64,000 nucleotides of DNA from Candidatus Baltobacteraceae bacterium (GCA_036489885.1 DASXEW010000003.1:2046001-2110000); one strand, 5' to 3'. Counted from the stretch's first letter, positions 42,308 through 51,611 are shown. A program made the numbers and translations. The notes: generated from the letters alone by a model not told the origin.

Positions 42308-43389
42308 GATGGAAATCCAATGCCTCGAAGGGCCCCCAGCAGCTCACCCTGCGAGACGCCATCGTCGCCGATCGTCCCTCCGATCTTGCTGAGCAAGACG
42401 AATCGAACTCCGTTCGCGCCGCGCTTCTTATCGTGTCTGGCGGCTGCCGCGATCGAGCGGGCCGAATAACGTTGCCACGTATCCGGGACGGGAATCGCTT
42501 GCAAGAGTTTCTCGATCGCTAGAGCATCGACTTCGCGGAGGTGGCCACGGGCGGCCGAAAGCGCAACTGCGGCGCGCATGCCGACGATAACTGCTTCGCC
42601 GTGCCGCAGCGTTCCGTAACCGGCAACGTTCTCCACTGCATGCGCAACCGTGTGGCCAAAATTGAGTTGTTGGCGTATGCCGGTACGCTCGCGTTCGTCC
42701 GACGCGACGACGCGGGCTTTGATCGCGACGCAGCGCGCGATGATGCGAGTCGTGAGCGGCTCGCGCAGCGCTACGACGTCCTTCCATGCGGTTAGCAGCG
42801 TACGATAGAGGCGCGCATCAGCGATCAAAGCGGTTTTGACGATTTCTCCGAGTCCCGAGATGCGATCGCGCCGGTCGAGTCCGCGCAAGATGCTCGGATC
42901 GATGACGACGAGATCGGGTTGCGCGACGACGCCGATTAGATTCTTGCCGAGATCGTGGTTCAAACCGGTCTTCCCGCCGATCGACGAATCGACTCCAGCC
43001 AGCAGCGTCGTCGGAACCGAGATAAATCGCACGCCGCGGAGATACGTCGCCGCGACGAACCCGATCGCATCGCCGATCGTTCCACCGCCGACGCCGACGA
43101 TCGTGGAACGACGGTCGAGGCCGGCACGCAGGAGCTTTCCGTACAACGGCTCGACGCTGCGCAATGATTTGAGACGTTCCTCTGCCGCGACCGCAATCGT
43201 TGTGGCCGGGTTTCCGTATGCTTCGAACGCTCGCGTCAGTTGATGCAGCGTCTTCGTAAGACGGCGATCGCCGACGACCGCGACCCGCGTTCCACGCGGC
43301 GCGCCGGTCAGTCGCACGAGATCGTGCAGAGCCCCGTCGCGGATAACGACGTGGTACGGACGTCCTTTCAGCGGAACCGTAACCTTCAC
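42304..43389 (-). CDS. aroB: 3-dehydroquinate synthase
   Basis: 361 residues. It converts DAHP to 3-dehydroquinate (step 2), NAD- and metal-dependent. Visible: GVGGGTIGDAIGFVAATYLRGVRFISVPTTLLAGVDSSIGGKTGLNH (NAD and substrate site), GLGEIVKTALIAD (metal Glu), and the metal His in QQLNFGHTVAHAVE. All are conserved. Four-bp overlaps with aroK upstream and aroQ downstream. Confidence 0.96.
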   Translation of the reverse strand: MKVTVPLKGRPYHVVIRDGALHDLVRLTGAPRGTRVAVVGDRRLTKTLHQLTRAFEAYGNPATTIAVAAEERLKSLRSVEPLYGKLLRAGLDRRSTIVGVGGGTIGDAIGFVAATYLRGVRFISVPTTLLAGVDSSIGGKTGLNHDLGKNLIGVVAQPDLVVIDPSILRGLDRRDRISGLGEIVKTALIADARLYRTLLTAWKDVVALREPLTTRIIARCVAIKARVVASDERERTGIRQQLNFGHTVAHAVENVAGYGTLRHGEAVIVGMRAAVALSAARGHLREVDALAIEKLLQAIPVPDTWQRYSARSIAAAARHDKKRGANGVRFVLLSKIGGTIGDDGVSQGELLGALRGIGFPS

Positions 43390-43889
43390 GCTTCGACCAC
43401 GCTCAGGATGACACGAGAAATATCGCCGGGTGTTAGCGTGCTCGTATCAATTCGCAAGGCGGCGCGTTCAAAGCGCGCGATTCGGCGCGCGCGCATGCGC
43501 GAAAGCGCATCGGGCTGGGCAAGTAGCGGACGTACTTCGCCGCTGGGAGGCTCGAGGCGTGCGGCGAGAACCTCATCGGGTGCGTCGAGAAAGACGAGCA
43601 TCCCGGCCGCGCTCACGGCCTCGAACGAGTCATCGCGTTCGAGTGCGCCGCCACCGAGCGCCACGACCGAATGCGAGTGTGCGCAGGCCGATTTGACCGC
43701 ATACGCTTCACGCTCGCGAAACCCGCCCTCACCCTCGTGCGAAAAGATCTCGGCAATCGTCATTCGCGCGTCAGCCACGATCATCGCGTCGGTGTCGAGT
43801 GCGGTGAAGCCGCGCAGCTGTGCTACGAGGGGCGCAACCGTCGATTTTCCGCTACCCGAGAGCCCGCAGAGGAAGATGCTACCGGGCAC
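43386..43889 (-). CDS. aroK: shikimate kinase
   Basis: 167 residues from GTG 43889, chosen because VPGSIFLCGLSGSGKST starts directly at the P-loop strand; the longer frame is out of phase with aroC. It phosphorylates shikimate at O3 (step 5). Walker A GLSGSGKST, D34-type DTDAMI, FREREAYAV, VALGGGAL and RPLLAQPDALSRMRARR are family marks. The last residues VILSVVEA are encoded by a repeat-derived segment (43391-43414). It overlaps aroC by 11 bp and aroB by 4 bp. Confidence 0.93.
   Translation of the reverse strand: MPGSIFLCGLSGSGKSTVAPLVAQLRGFTALDTDAMIVADARMTIAEIFSHEGEGGFREREAYAVKSACAHSHSVVALGGGALERDDSFEAVSAAGMLVFLDAPDEVLAARLEPPSGEVRPLLAQPDALSRMRARRIARFERAALRIDTSTLTPGDISRVILSVVEA
43391..43414 (-). 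repeat. REP-like repeat fragment forming the AroK C-terminus
   Basis: The minus strand reads GTCATCCTGAGCGTGGTCGA followed by AGC, the consensus half of the same repeat type as 25903-25951. It is translated as the C-terminal VILSVVEA of AroK and lies next to its stop codon. Confidence 0.5.
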
Positions 43890-45051
43890 GCGCGATTGCG
43901 TCCCACGCGCGGACGCGGTCGACGACTTCGTCGATGGTATCGCCACCGAATTTTTCGAGCACGGAAGAAGCGAGGACCAGCGCCAGCAGGGATTCACCGA
44001 TTACCGCCGCTGCCGGTACCGCACAAACGTCGCTGCGCTCGATGTGCGCTTGTGTTGGCTCGCCCGTCCCCAGGTCGACGGAATCGAGCGGTTTCATCAA
44101 GGTTGCAAGCGGCTTCATCGCGGCGCGAACGACGATCGGTTGCCCCGTCGTCATTCCGCCGTCGATGCCGCCGGAACGGTTCGTGCGGTACGACGTTCGA
44201 GAGCCGTCGCCCTTACCGGGATAGAACGCGTCATGCGCGCTGGTTCCCGGCGTTCGCGCCAAGTCAAAGCCCAGCCCGACTTCAACACCCTTGATCGCGT
44301 TGAGCGAAAGAAATGCTTTACCGATCTCGGCCTCGAGACGGCGATCCCACTGCACGTACGAGCCGAGTCCGACCGGGACGTTGTGCGCGACGGCTTCGAT
44401 CACGCCGCCGAGTGTGTCGCCGGCCCGTTTGGCTGCTTCGATCACTTCGATCATGCGCTCCGCGGCCGCGGCGTCCAGCGCGCGGACAGGCGATGCGTCG
44501 ATCTTTTCGGTATCGACGTCGCTCCACGGCGACGTATCGACGGCCTCGCCGATTTGCACGACGCGGCTTTGGATTTGGATGCCGATGCACTCGAGGAACC
44601 GTCGCGCAACACTCCCCAGTGCAACCCGCGCAGCCGTTTCGCGCGCGCTCGCACGTTCGAGAACGTTGCGCATGTCGTCGTGTGCGTATTTGATCCCACC
44701 AACCCGGTCGGCATGCCCGGGTCGCGGAACGCTGACGACGCGCCGGGCGCGAATACTCTCGTCCTCCGGTTCTGCGACCGACATGATCTCAGACCACGAA
44801 CGCCAATCGCGATTGTCTATGACCAGACCGATCGGACTGCCGAGCGTTTTCCCGAAACGAACGCCGGCCAGTATTCGGATCTCGTCCGTTTCGATGTTCT
44901 GACGGTTTCCGCGACCGTAGCCGAGCTTGCGGCGTCTCGCCTGTGCGTGCAGATATTCGGCATCGAGCTCGATTCCGGCGGGAATCCCTTCGATGATCCC
45001 GAGCAACGCTTGGCCGTGCGATTCGCCGGCCGTCAAATAACGTAGGCTCAT
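43879..45051 (-). CDS. aroC: chorismate synthase
   Basis: 390 residues from ATG 45051, which overlaps the aroE stop by 4 bp; a longer frame back to 45114 would lie within aroE. It makes chorismate from EPSP using reduced FMN (step 7). Signature AGESHGQALLGIIEGIPAG, RRRKLGYGRGNRQNIETDE, RPGHADRVGGIKY, ERASARETAARVALG and the RSGGIDGGMTTGQPI block (FMN) are all present. It ends 11 bp inside aroK. Confidence 0.97.
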   Translation of the reverse strand: MSLRYLTAGESHGQALLGIIEGIPAGIELDAEYLHAQARRRKLGYGRGNRQNIETDEIRILAGVRFGKTLGSPIGLVIDNRDWRSWSEIMSVAEPEDESIRARRVVSVPRPGHADRVGGIKYAHDDMRNVLERASARETAARVALGSVARRFLECIGIQIQSRVVQIGEAVDTSPWSDVDTEKIDASPVRALDAAAAERMIEVIEAAKRAGDTLGGVIEAVAHNVPVGLGSYVQWDRRLEAEIGKAFLSLNAIKGVEVGLGFDLARTPGTSAHDAFYPGKGDGSRTSYRTNRSGGIDGGMTTGQPIVVRAAMKPLATLMKPLDSVDLGTGEPTQAHIERSDVCAVPAAAVIGESLLALVLASSVLEKFGGDTIDEVVDRVRAWDAIARAR

Positions 45052-45881
45052 GCCGCGAGCTTCTCGAGACGGATGCGTGACGCGCTGTCGAGCTGCGGAC
45101 GAAAACCGAACCAACCCTCGAATGTCGCAAGCGCTTGTTCCAACAGCATCGTAAACCCGCCGACCGCCTTCATTCCTTTCATTCGGGCATGCGCGAGGAA
45201 CGGCGTCGTAGCTGGACGATAGACAAGATCGAAAGCCAGCGACGACGCCGGCGCATTTGCAGGGAGCAAATCGCGCGCCGGTTGTCCCGCTTGCCCGAGC
45301 GGCGTCGCATTGACGTAGAGTTCCGCGCTCGGAAGCTCAGCATTCATGTCGAGCGCGGTGAACGACGTTTCGGGCGTCCGCTTCGAGGCATCCCCACACA
45401 GTGCGCGTGCGCGCGCGAGCGTGCGGGCAACGACTGTCACGGTTGCCGCACCGCGATCGCCGAGAACGGTCGCGACTGCACGTGCGCCTCCGCCTGCACC
45501 GAAAACCACCGCATCGATTCCTCGCACCTCGAATCGGGCAGAGTCGAACGTGGCCCCGATCCCGGCGACGTCGGTGTTGTCGCCGATGAAGCCCGCGCCG
45601 TCGCGGCGCACCACGTTGACTGCGGCCGTTGCGCGCGCAGCGTCCGTCCATCCCTCGAGCAATTCGACAATGCGTTCTTTGTGCGGCATCGTGACGTTGC
45701 ACCCGACGAATTGCGCGTCGTCACGCCAAACGGCGAGCGATCCGGCCAGCGCGTCCGGATGGACGTCGACCGCCTCATACTCGAGATCGATCTCCGCAAC
45801 GCGCGCGAACTCTGCGAACAGCGCGGGAGAGAGCGAATGTCCGATCGGGTGGCCGATCACTGCGGCGCGATACTCAGCCAC
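45048..45881 (-). CDS. aroE: shikimate dehydrogenase
   Basis: 277 residues from GTG 45881, which overlaps the end of aroA by 8 bp; an upstream ATG (45938) lies inside aroA. It reduces 3-dehydroshikimate to shikimate (step 4). Substrate site: AVIGHPIGHSLSPALF and CNVTMPHKERIVELL with catalytic Lys; FIGDNTDVAGI with catalytic Asp; NADP loop VFGAGGGARAVATVL. C-terminal GGFTMLLEQALATFEGWFG matches. Complete. Confidence 0.95.
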   Translation of the reverse strand: MAEYRAAVIGHPIGHSLSPALFAEFARVAEIDLEYEAVDVHPDALAGSLAVWRDDAQFVGCNVTMPHKERIVELLEGWTDAARATAAVNVVRRDGAGFIGDNTDVAGIGATFDSARFEVRGIDAVVFGAGGGARAVATVLGDRGAATVTVVARTLARARALCGDASKRTPETSFTALDMNAELPSAELYVNATPLGQAGQPARDLLPANAPASSLAFDLVYRPATTPFLAHARMKGMKAVGGFTMLLEQALATFEGWFGFRPQLDSASRIRLEKLAA

Positions 45882-47163
45882 GCAGCGAATCCAACGTAGA
45901 AAAAAAGTCCGGATACGAAATTGCAACCGAGTCGGCACCCGATATCGCGATCGGCGCCGGCGTGCCGAGCCCCGCGATCGCGAATGCCATGGCTATTCGA
46001 TGATCGCGCATCGCGTCGACCGTTCCGCCGTGCAACGAAGCCGGGCCCGTAACCGAGAATCCGTCGGCATGCGGCTCGATCTGCATCCCGATGGCGCGGC
46101 CGCCTCGAACGATCGCGTCGATGCGATCCGATTCTTTGTAGCGGAGCTCTTCAGCGCCGCGAACGTGCGTCGTCCCTTCGGCGAACGATGCAACGATCGC
46201 AAGCAGCGGCAATTCATCGACGAGGTCGGGCACTTCGGTGCCCTCAACGACGGTAGCGCGTAGCGGAGCGTACTCGGAAACGATCGTCCCGATAGGTTCG
46301 GCTGCCGCGCCGTGATGCGTAAGCGTAATCGACGCACCCATGCGGCGCAGAACGTCGACGAAACCCAGACGTGTCGGATTCAGACCAACGCCAGCGATCT
46401 CGACGCGGCTGTTCGGTACGATCGTAGCGGACGCAATCCAGTAGGCGGCGCTCGAGATATCTCCCGGGATCGTCAGCACCTGGGGCGAGGCGCGGAGATG
46501 CTGTCGTCCTTCGATCTGAAGCGTCCCCTCACGTGAGGTGATCGTCCCGCCGAATGCAGGCAGCATGCGTTCGCTGTGATCGCGACTGCGCAGTGCGCCG
46601 CGCAAAATCGTTGGGCCGTTGGCGTTGAGCGCGGCAAAAATAAGCGCGCCCTTGACCTGCGCGCTATTGACCGTAAGTTCATAGTTGAAGCCTTGCAGTC
46701 GTGACGTCCCACGCACGCGAATCGGCGCGTGAAGGCCCTCGGCAAGCTCGATCGTCGCACCCATCTCGGTAAGCGGCGTCGCAATCCGTCGCATCGGGCG
46801 TTTACGCAACGACTCATCGCCGTCGAGCGTAACGTCGAGATCCTTGGTTGAGAGAATGCCCGAGAGAAGGCGCATTGTCGTCCCCGAGTTTCCGCAATCG
46901 AGGGCAGTGGGCGGCTGCGTGAATGCGCCTCCGCGTCCTTCGACGACGACGTCCTCGATGCAGTCAGCGATCGTAATGCCGAGAGCTTCGAGACAGCGTC
47001 GTGTCGAGCGCACGTCGTGGCCGCTTGGGAGACCCGTGATACGGCTTGGGCCGCTCGCAAGCGCGGCGAACAAGAGCGCGCGATGCGCGATCGATTTGTC
47101 GCCCGGAACCGTGAGACGGCCGCGCAGCGCAGCCGCCGCCGGCGCGACGGCAAGATCGCTCAC
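45874..47163 (-). CDS. aroA: EPSP synthase (3-phosphoshikimate 1-carboxyvinyltransferase)
   Basis: 429 residues. It joins shikimate-3-phosphate and PEP (step 6). [20 protein letters not shown] is the N-terminal substrate motif, [14 protein letters not shown] the class signature, then [59 protein letters not shown] and [14 protein letters not shown]. It belongs to the glyphosate-tolerant-like or class I range; the subclass cannot be decided by eye, although the residue in the GNSGTTMR loop is of the usual type. Overlaps the upstream fusion gene by 4 bp. Confidence 0.96.
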   Translation of the reverse strand: MSDLAVAPAAAALRGRLTVPGDKSIAHRALLFAALASGPSRITGLPSGHDVRSTRRCLEALGITIADCIEDVVVEGRGGAFTQPPTALDCGNSGTTMRLLSGILSTKDLDVTLDGDESLRKRPMRRIATPLTEMGATIELAEGLHAPIRVRGTSRLQGFNYELTVNSAQVKGALIFAALNANGPTILRGALRSRDHSERMLPAFGGTITSREGTLQIEGRQHLRASPQVLTIPGDISSAAYWIASATIVPNSRVEIAGVGLNPTRLGFVDVLRRMGASITLTHHGAAAEPIGTIVSEYAPLRATVVEGTEVPDLVDELPLLAIVASFAEGTTHVRGAEELRYKESDRIDAIVRGGRAIGMQIEPHADGFSVTGPASLHGGTVDAMRDHRIAMAFAIAGLGTPAPIAISGADSVAISYPDFFSTLDSLRG

Positions 47164-48959
47164 GTCTTGAGTGTCGCCTGACCGGCGCGTGCCGAGTCGA
47201 AGATCGGAACGCGGTCGAGCTCCGCCACGATCTCGCGAAAGTCTTCGAACGTGAGGGCTTGATCCTTATCGCTGAGCGCTTCGGGCGGGTTCGGATGTAC
47301 CTCGAGAATCAAGCCGTGCGCTCCCGCCGCTTTCGCGGCGCGGCACATCGAGGCAATCCAGCGGCGAACGCCGACGCCGTGCGAAGGATCGACGAGGACC
47401 GGCAGATGTGTTTTTTCGCGCAGTACCGGAATCGCCGAGAGGTCGAGCGTGTTGCGCGTCGCCGTTTCGAAGGTGCGAATCCCACGCTCGCACAGCATCA
47501 CGTTCGGATTGCCTTCAGCCAGAATGTATTCGGCTGCGGCGATCAGCTCTTCGATAGTCGCGGAGAGGCCACGCTTGAGCAGCACCGGCTTGCCGGTACG
47601 GCCGACGGCTTTGAGCAGATCAAAGTTTTGCATGTTGCGCGCACCGATCTGCAGGACGTCGACTTGCGCGGCCATCCGGTCGACCTGATCGATGCTCATC
47701 ACTTCGCTGACGGTTGGCATGCCGGTCGCGCGGCCGGCCTCGCACAGGTGCGTGACGCCTTCCCATCCTAGCCCTTGAAAGGCGTACGGATTGGTGCGCG
47801 GCTTGAATGCGCCGCCGCGCAGCATGACGGCGCCGGCTTCGTGCACGGCGTGCGCTGTTTCGAGAACCTGCTGACGTGACTCAACCGAGCACGGGCCGGC
47901 GATGATCGCGAACATCCCGTCGCCGATGTCGACGTTGCCGACACGTACGCGCGTTCCGGTCGGACGCGAATCACGGGCCGCACGCGGCGTGCTCGATGAA
48001 GCGGAGCTCGTTTTCGGTTTCTGTGGTACGAACGCCGTTTTGGGCAGCATGTCGCGTAGGGACGGGATAGGCGGCGCTGCGATTCCGGCCGCTACGGCGG
48101 CGACATGCGCATTTGCGCGATAGCTTCCGATGATCCGTAGATCGAGTGCCGCTGCTCGCAACTCCGCGAGCGCGCCTGCATGCTGTGGATCGAGCAGATC
48201 CCCGTCGATGTCAAGATAGAACTCGGCTTCTTGCGGGCGGCCAAGCGTCGGCTTCGATTCCAATTTTCCGACACTGATCCCAGCCGCAGCAATGACGCCC
48301 AGACATCGCGATAGCGAGCCGGCAGCGTTCGACGTAATGAGAAGAAGCGACGTTTTGCGTGGTCCGTCACTTTCATCGACTCCGAGTGCAGGGTGACTGC
48401 TCTCTCGCGAACGGAAGACGATGAAACGCGTGAAATTTTCGGGATGGTCGGCGACCCGTGGTGCGAGCTCGACGAGTCCGTAGCGTACGGCCGCGCTTGG
48501 CGGCGCAATGGCTGCGATTCCGGCGTTACCGGCGCGCGCAACCTCGCGGGCGGCGATGCCGGTGTCTTCGCAGGGGACCGTTCGTGCGTGCGGGAGGCTT
48601 GCCAGAAATTTTCCGCATTCCGCGATAACGAGCGGATGGGCGAGAATTTCACGCACGTCCTCGATCGTCGTTCCCGGTGCACCGAGAAGACGGTGATCCA
48701 TGCGCCAGACGATCTCGGCGACGGGGACGAGGTCGAACTCGAGCAGCAGATCGTAGCCGTCACGCACGGTCCCGGCGATCGCGTTATCGATCGGAACGAT
48801 GCCGACATCGGCACGTCCGGCCGAAACGGCGACGGCTGCAGCACGAAAGCTCGGCGCCCCGAGCGTGGTCGCCTCTTCGGCGCCCAACCGCGCGCGAAAG
48901 TACGCTTCGAGCGCCAGCTGTGAGTGCGCCCCGTCGATACCTTCGAATGCTCCGATCAT
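47160..48959 (-). CDS. prephenate dehydratase-ACT-DAHP synthase fusion
   Basis: 599 residues from ATG 48959, chosen because GGGAG lies six bases upstream; ATG 48971 would overlap that site. Residues 1-about 180 are a prephenate dehydratase ([48 protein letters not shown]). Residues about 205-280 are an ACT domain ([36 protein letters not shown]), the Phe-binding module. After a Pro/Ser-rich linker, residues about 345-599 are a DAHP synthase of the AroA(Q)/type I-beta kind ([84 protein letters not shown]). First gene of the aro operon. It has no chorismate mutase domain. Allosteric control of both reactions by Phe is inferred. Confidence 0.92.
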   Translation of the reverse strand: MIGAFEGIDGAHSQLALEAYFRARLGAEEATTLGAPSFRAAAVAVSAGRADVGIVPIDNAIAGTVRDGYDLLLEFDLVPVAEIVWRMDHRLLGAPGTTIEDVREILAHPLVIAECGKFLASLPHARTVPCEDTGIAAREVARAGNAGIAAIAPPSAAVRYGLVELAPRVADHPENFTRFIVFRSRESSHPALGVDESDGPRKTSLLLITSNAAGSLSRCLGVIAAAGISVGKLESKPTLGRPQEAEFYLDIDGDLLDPQHAGALAELRAAALDLRIIGSYRANAHVAAVAAGIAAPPIPSLRDMLPKTAFVPQKPKTSSASSSTPRAARDSRPTGTRVRVGNVDIGDGMFAIIAGPCSVESRQQVLETAHAVHEAGAVMLRGGAFKPRTNPYAFQGLGWEGVTHLCEAGRATGMPTVSEVMSIDQVDRMAAQVDVLQIGARNMQNFDLLKAVGRTGKPVLLKRGLSATIEELIAAAEYILAEGNPNVMLCERGIRTFETATRNTLDLSAIPVLREKTHLPVLVDPSHGVGVRRWIASMCRAAKAAGAHGLILEVHPNPPEALSDKDQALTFEDFREIVAELDRVPIFDSARAGQATLKT

Positions 48960-48980
48960 CGTGTCTCCCATCCCACTTAT

Positions 48981-49015
48981 AAAGAAGAAACCCCCCGCCG
49001 CTTCGGCGAGGGGTT
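48981..49015 (-). terminator. terminator-like hairpin ahead of the aromatic fusion gene
   Basis: AACCCCTCGCCG (49015-49004) pairs with CGGCGGGGGGTT (49000-48989) around an AAG loop, followed by TTTCTTCTTT. It lies 22 bp upstream of the start codon, so it must be read through for expression of the aro operon. Confidence 0.7.
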
Positions 49016-49026
49016 CGCGCTTTCGC

Positions 49027-49134
49027 TTAATTCAGCGATCGTTTTAATGCGCGTACCAACTCAGCCGAGCGGCGACTCCACCCAGTAAAAGTAGTACGCA
49101 TAAAACGATGCCGTTGCCAACATTGCTTTTGCAT
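49027..49134 (-). CDS. candidate leader peptide with Trp and Phe codons
   Basis: A 35-codon frame (ATG 49134, TAA 49029-49027) just ahead of the hairpin has Trp at positions 6 and 19 and Phe at 11 and 16, and a basic C-terminus. Another 35-codon frame (49151-49044) overlaps it in a different phase, so neither is proven. The Trp19 codon (49080-49078) lies 11 bp before CGGCTGAG (49067-49060), which can pair with CTCGCCG (49010-49004) in the terminator stem. No good ribosome binding site is visible. Confidence 0.3.
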   Translation of the reverse strand: MQKQCWQRHRFMRTTFTGWSRRSAELVRALKRSLN

Positions 49135-49209
49135 CCAATCACAGGAGCCATCACAGTGTCAAGCACAGGACGGCTAGGGGGGCCTCACGAACGAGGCTCA
49201 GCCCGCCGG

Positions 49210-49283
49210 GCGGGTGTGATGTAATGGTAGCCTGTTAGCTTCCCAAGCTGAACGTCCGAGTTCGATTCTCGGTACCCGCTCCA
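49210..49283 (+). tRNA. tRNA-Gly (anticodon CCC)
   Basis: Acceptor GCGGGTG/TACCCGC (last pair G-T), anticodon loop TTCCCAA giving CCC, T loop TTCGATT, discriminator T, and CCA encoded at 49281-49283. Confidence 0.93.
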
Positions 49284-49328
49284 AAACGTGCCCATGCTCA
49301 AGCGTGCCCAGCCCACCGATGCCCAGGT

Positions 49329-49403
49329 GGCGACGTAGCCAAGTGGTAAGGCAGAGCTCTGCAAAAGCTCCATTCCCCAGTTCGACTCTGGGCGTCGCCT
49401 CCA
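49329..49403 (+). tRNA. tRNA-Cys (anticodon GCA)
   Basis: Acceptor GGCGACG/CGTCGCC, anticodon stem GAGCT/AGCTC with loop CTGCAAA (anticodon GCA), T loop TTCGACT, discriminator T, and CCA encoded at 49401-49403. It ends 1 bp before the ATG of the phosphatase gene. Confidence 0.95.
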
Positions 49404-49404
49404 A

Positions 49405-50841
49405 ATGATATCTGAACCCCGTCGCGTTTCGCCCCGGTTCTCGCGAATTGGAACGGGCGGCGCGGTACTGCTTGCAAGTCTGATCTTCGTGGTGTCTGTG
49501 ATCGCGCTGGTCGCGGGCCTCGTTGCTGCGCGGCAATTGCGCGAATCGGCGCAAGAGCAGAGACTGTTGTTCGGCGTCCAAGAGCGGGCCGATCAGCTCG
49601 TTCGCATGCAGCTCGACGAAGAGACTTCGCTGCGCGGTTATCTGATCTCCAAGAGCTCGGCATTTTTGGATCCCTATCTTTCGACGCGCACCGATCCGTT
49701 CGAAGAACTCGGACGCACCCTCCATCAGAGGCTGGGTGAAAGCGACTTGAGCGAAGCACGCGCGCATCTGGCGCTCATTCTCGAGTGGCATCGGGAATGG
49801 CGCAGCGGCGTCGCCGAAGCGTTGATACGCAATCCCGCTCCGGGCAACGTCGCGCGCCTGGAATCGTACGGCAAGATTCTCGACGATCGAATTCGGCGCG
49901 AAGCCGCCGCATTGCGCGATGAGATTGCGGCCAAGAACGATCAAGTCGCAGCCTCACTCGAGTCGAACATCAGCCGAACTGTCGAGTTCGCGGTTGGTTT
50001 CGTTCTCATCGTCTCGCTCGGCGTTCTGTATCTCGCGCTCGCGCAGCACTCAACCTCGGCGGCGCTCGAGCGGCAGCATTCGATCGCAGGGCATTTGCAA
50101 GCTGCGCTGGGCGTTGGATGGCAACCAATTCCGGGATCGACGGTCGGAACTGCGTACGTTTCCGCGACGAGCGAAGCCGAGGTCGGTGGCGATTTATTTG
50201 CGGCGTGGCAGCTTCCCGACGATCGGGGCGCGATCATGATTGCGGACATGAGCGGCAAAGGCGTTGACGCAGTCGTGAACACCGCGTTCTGTAAGTACTC
50301 GATTCGCGCGCTCTTGCAAACATATGGACGTCCCGATCGCGTCATGACCGAATTCAATCGGCTCTTTGCGCACACGGTCAGCGACCCGTCGATGTTTGCA
50401 GTCGCTTTCTTGGGCGTGTTGGACGCGCGCACCGGCCGCTTCGACTACGTCAGTGCCGGAGGTGAGCCGGCGTTCTTGCGGCATGGCAACGCGGCGCGCA
50501 TCCTCGACGTCGGCGGTCCGATCGTGGGGCTGGAGAGCGACTCGGTTTACGTCGAATCGGCGGTCACGCTCGCGGCCGGCGATATCGTATTGCTTGCGAC
50601 CGACGGGTTGACCGAATCGCGCGATGAAACGGGAGATATGCTCGGCTCGGACGGCGCAGCGCAAATGATCGCGCAAGCGCCGAACGAACCGCAGGCCATA
50701 TGCGACGCGTTGATCGAGGCGGTCCGGCAGCGCAGCGCGGGTGATGTCGGCGATGATTTGGCGCTGCTTGCAATGCGCTTCGACGGAATCATCGACTCCG
50801 GCGGGCAAACGCGAACGCTCGCCGAAGCCAGCCGACCGTGA
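49405..50841 (+). CDS. CHASE3-SpoIIE-type PP2C phosphatase
   Basis: 478 residues. A membrane anchor (about 18-42), a CHASE3 periplasmic sensor (about 45-185, with LDEETSLRGYLISKSSAFLDPY), a second transmembrane helix (about 192-213) and a SpoIIE/PP2C domain (about 240-465). The latter has the metal-binding motifs EVGGDLFAAWQL, MIADMSGKGVDA and VLLATDGLTESRD, then GDDLALLAMRF. Such enzymes dephosphorylate STAS anti-anti-sigma proteins. The sensor resembles that of the hybrid kinase at 15163-17487. The ATG is 1 bp after the tRNA-Cys CCA and has no ribosome binding site. Confidence 0.92.
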   Translation: MISEPRRVSPRFSRIGTGGAVLLASLIFVVSVIALVAGLVAARQLRESAQEQRLLFGVQERADQLVRMQLDEETSLRGYLISKSSAFLDPYLSTRTDPFEELGRTLHQRLGESDLSEARAHLALILEWHREWRSGVAEALIRNPAPGNVARLESYGKILDDRIRREAAALRDEIAAKNDQVAASLESNISRTVEFAVGFVLIVSLGVLYLALAQHSTSAALERQHSIAGHLQAALGVGWQPIPGSTVGTAYVSATSEAEVGGDLFAAWQLPDDRGAIMIADMSGKGVDAVVNTAFCKYSIRALLQTYGRPDRVMTEFNRLFAHTVSDPSMFAVAFLGVLDARTGRFDYVSAGGEPAFLRHGNAARILDVGGPIVGLESDSVYVESAVTLAAGDIVLLATDGLTESRDETGDMLGSDGAAQMIAQAPNEPQAICDALIEAVRQRSAGDVGDDLALLAMRFDGIIDSGGQTRTLAEASRP

Positions 50842-51611
50842 TTGCGCGGCGAATCATACCTTGTTTGGACATCAAAGACGGACGCGTCGTTAAAGGCGTC
50901 CGGTTCGTCGATTTGGTCGACGCCGGCGATCCGGTTGCGCTCGCACGCGCTTACGAAGACGCGGGCGCCGACGAGCTCGTGTTTCTCGACATCACCGCAA
51001 CGGTCGAAGGCCGGCGTGCGACGCGCTCGGTTGTCGCGGCTGTGGCTGCCGAGCTGACGATCCCTTTTGCGGTCGGCGGCGGCATCAACGGGATCGAGGA
51101 TGCGCGCGATTTGCTGCGGAGCGGCTGCGACAAGATCTCGATGAACAGCGCCGCCGTGCGCAAGCCGGACTTAATCGCCGCAGCCGCCGCCGAATTCGGA
51201 AGTCAGTGCGTCATCGTCGCAATCGACGCGCGACGGAAAGACGATTCGTGGGAAGTCGTCGTCGACGGCGGACGAACTCCGGCAGGACGGGACGCAATCG
51301 AGTGGGCGCGCGAAGCGGCGCAGCGCGGTGCCGGCGAGATCTTGCTCACGAGCATGGACGGCGACGGGACGCGTGCCGGCTACGATCTTGCGCTAACGAA
51401 GGCGGTACACGAGGCCGTCGGCGTCCCGGTCATCGCGTCGGGCGGCGCCGGAAGCGTGCAAGATTTCATCGACGTCTTCGAGCAGGCGCACGCGGATGCG
51501 GCGCTTGCGGCGTCGCTCTTTCACTACGCAATCTTAGGCATCGGCGATCTCAAACGCGAGCTATCCGAACGCGGGCTGCACCTCCGGCCGGTACCGGTCA
51601 CAGCAACATGA
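50838..51611 (+). CDS. hisF: imidazole glycerol phosphate synthase cyclase subunit
   Basis: 257 residues from GTG 50838, overlapping the previous stop by 4 bp. A TIM barrel that makes IGP and AICAR with ammonia from HisH. Catalytic Asp in [13 protein letters not shown] (D11) and VAIDARR (about D129), phosphate loops FAVGGGI and VIASGGAGS, and [16 protein letters not shown] are all conserved. It is followed by hisIE with a 4-bp overlap. Other his genes are not in the window, and its upstream neighbour is a phosphatase, so the his cluster is split. Confidence 0.97.
   Translation: MIARRIIPCLDIKDGRVVKGVRFVDLVDAGDPVALARAYEDAGADELVFLDITATVEGRRATRSVVAAVAAELTIPFAVGGGINGIEDARDLLRSGCDKISMNSAAVRKPDLIAAAAAEFGSQCVIVAIDARRKDDSWEVVVDGGRTPAGRDAIEWAREAAQRGAGEILLTSMDGDGTRAGYDLALTKAVHEAVGVPVIASGGAGSVQDFIDVFEQAHADAALAASLFHYAILGIGDLKRELSERGLHLRPVPVTAT

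Noticed and set aside
43240-45045. Long plus-strand frame over aroK, aroC and aroB
   Set aside because: It is antisense to three clearly conserved enzymes, has Arg/Ser-rich low-complexity text and no family match.
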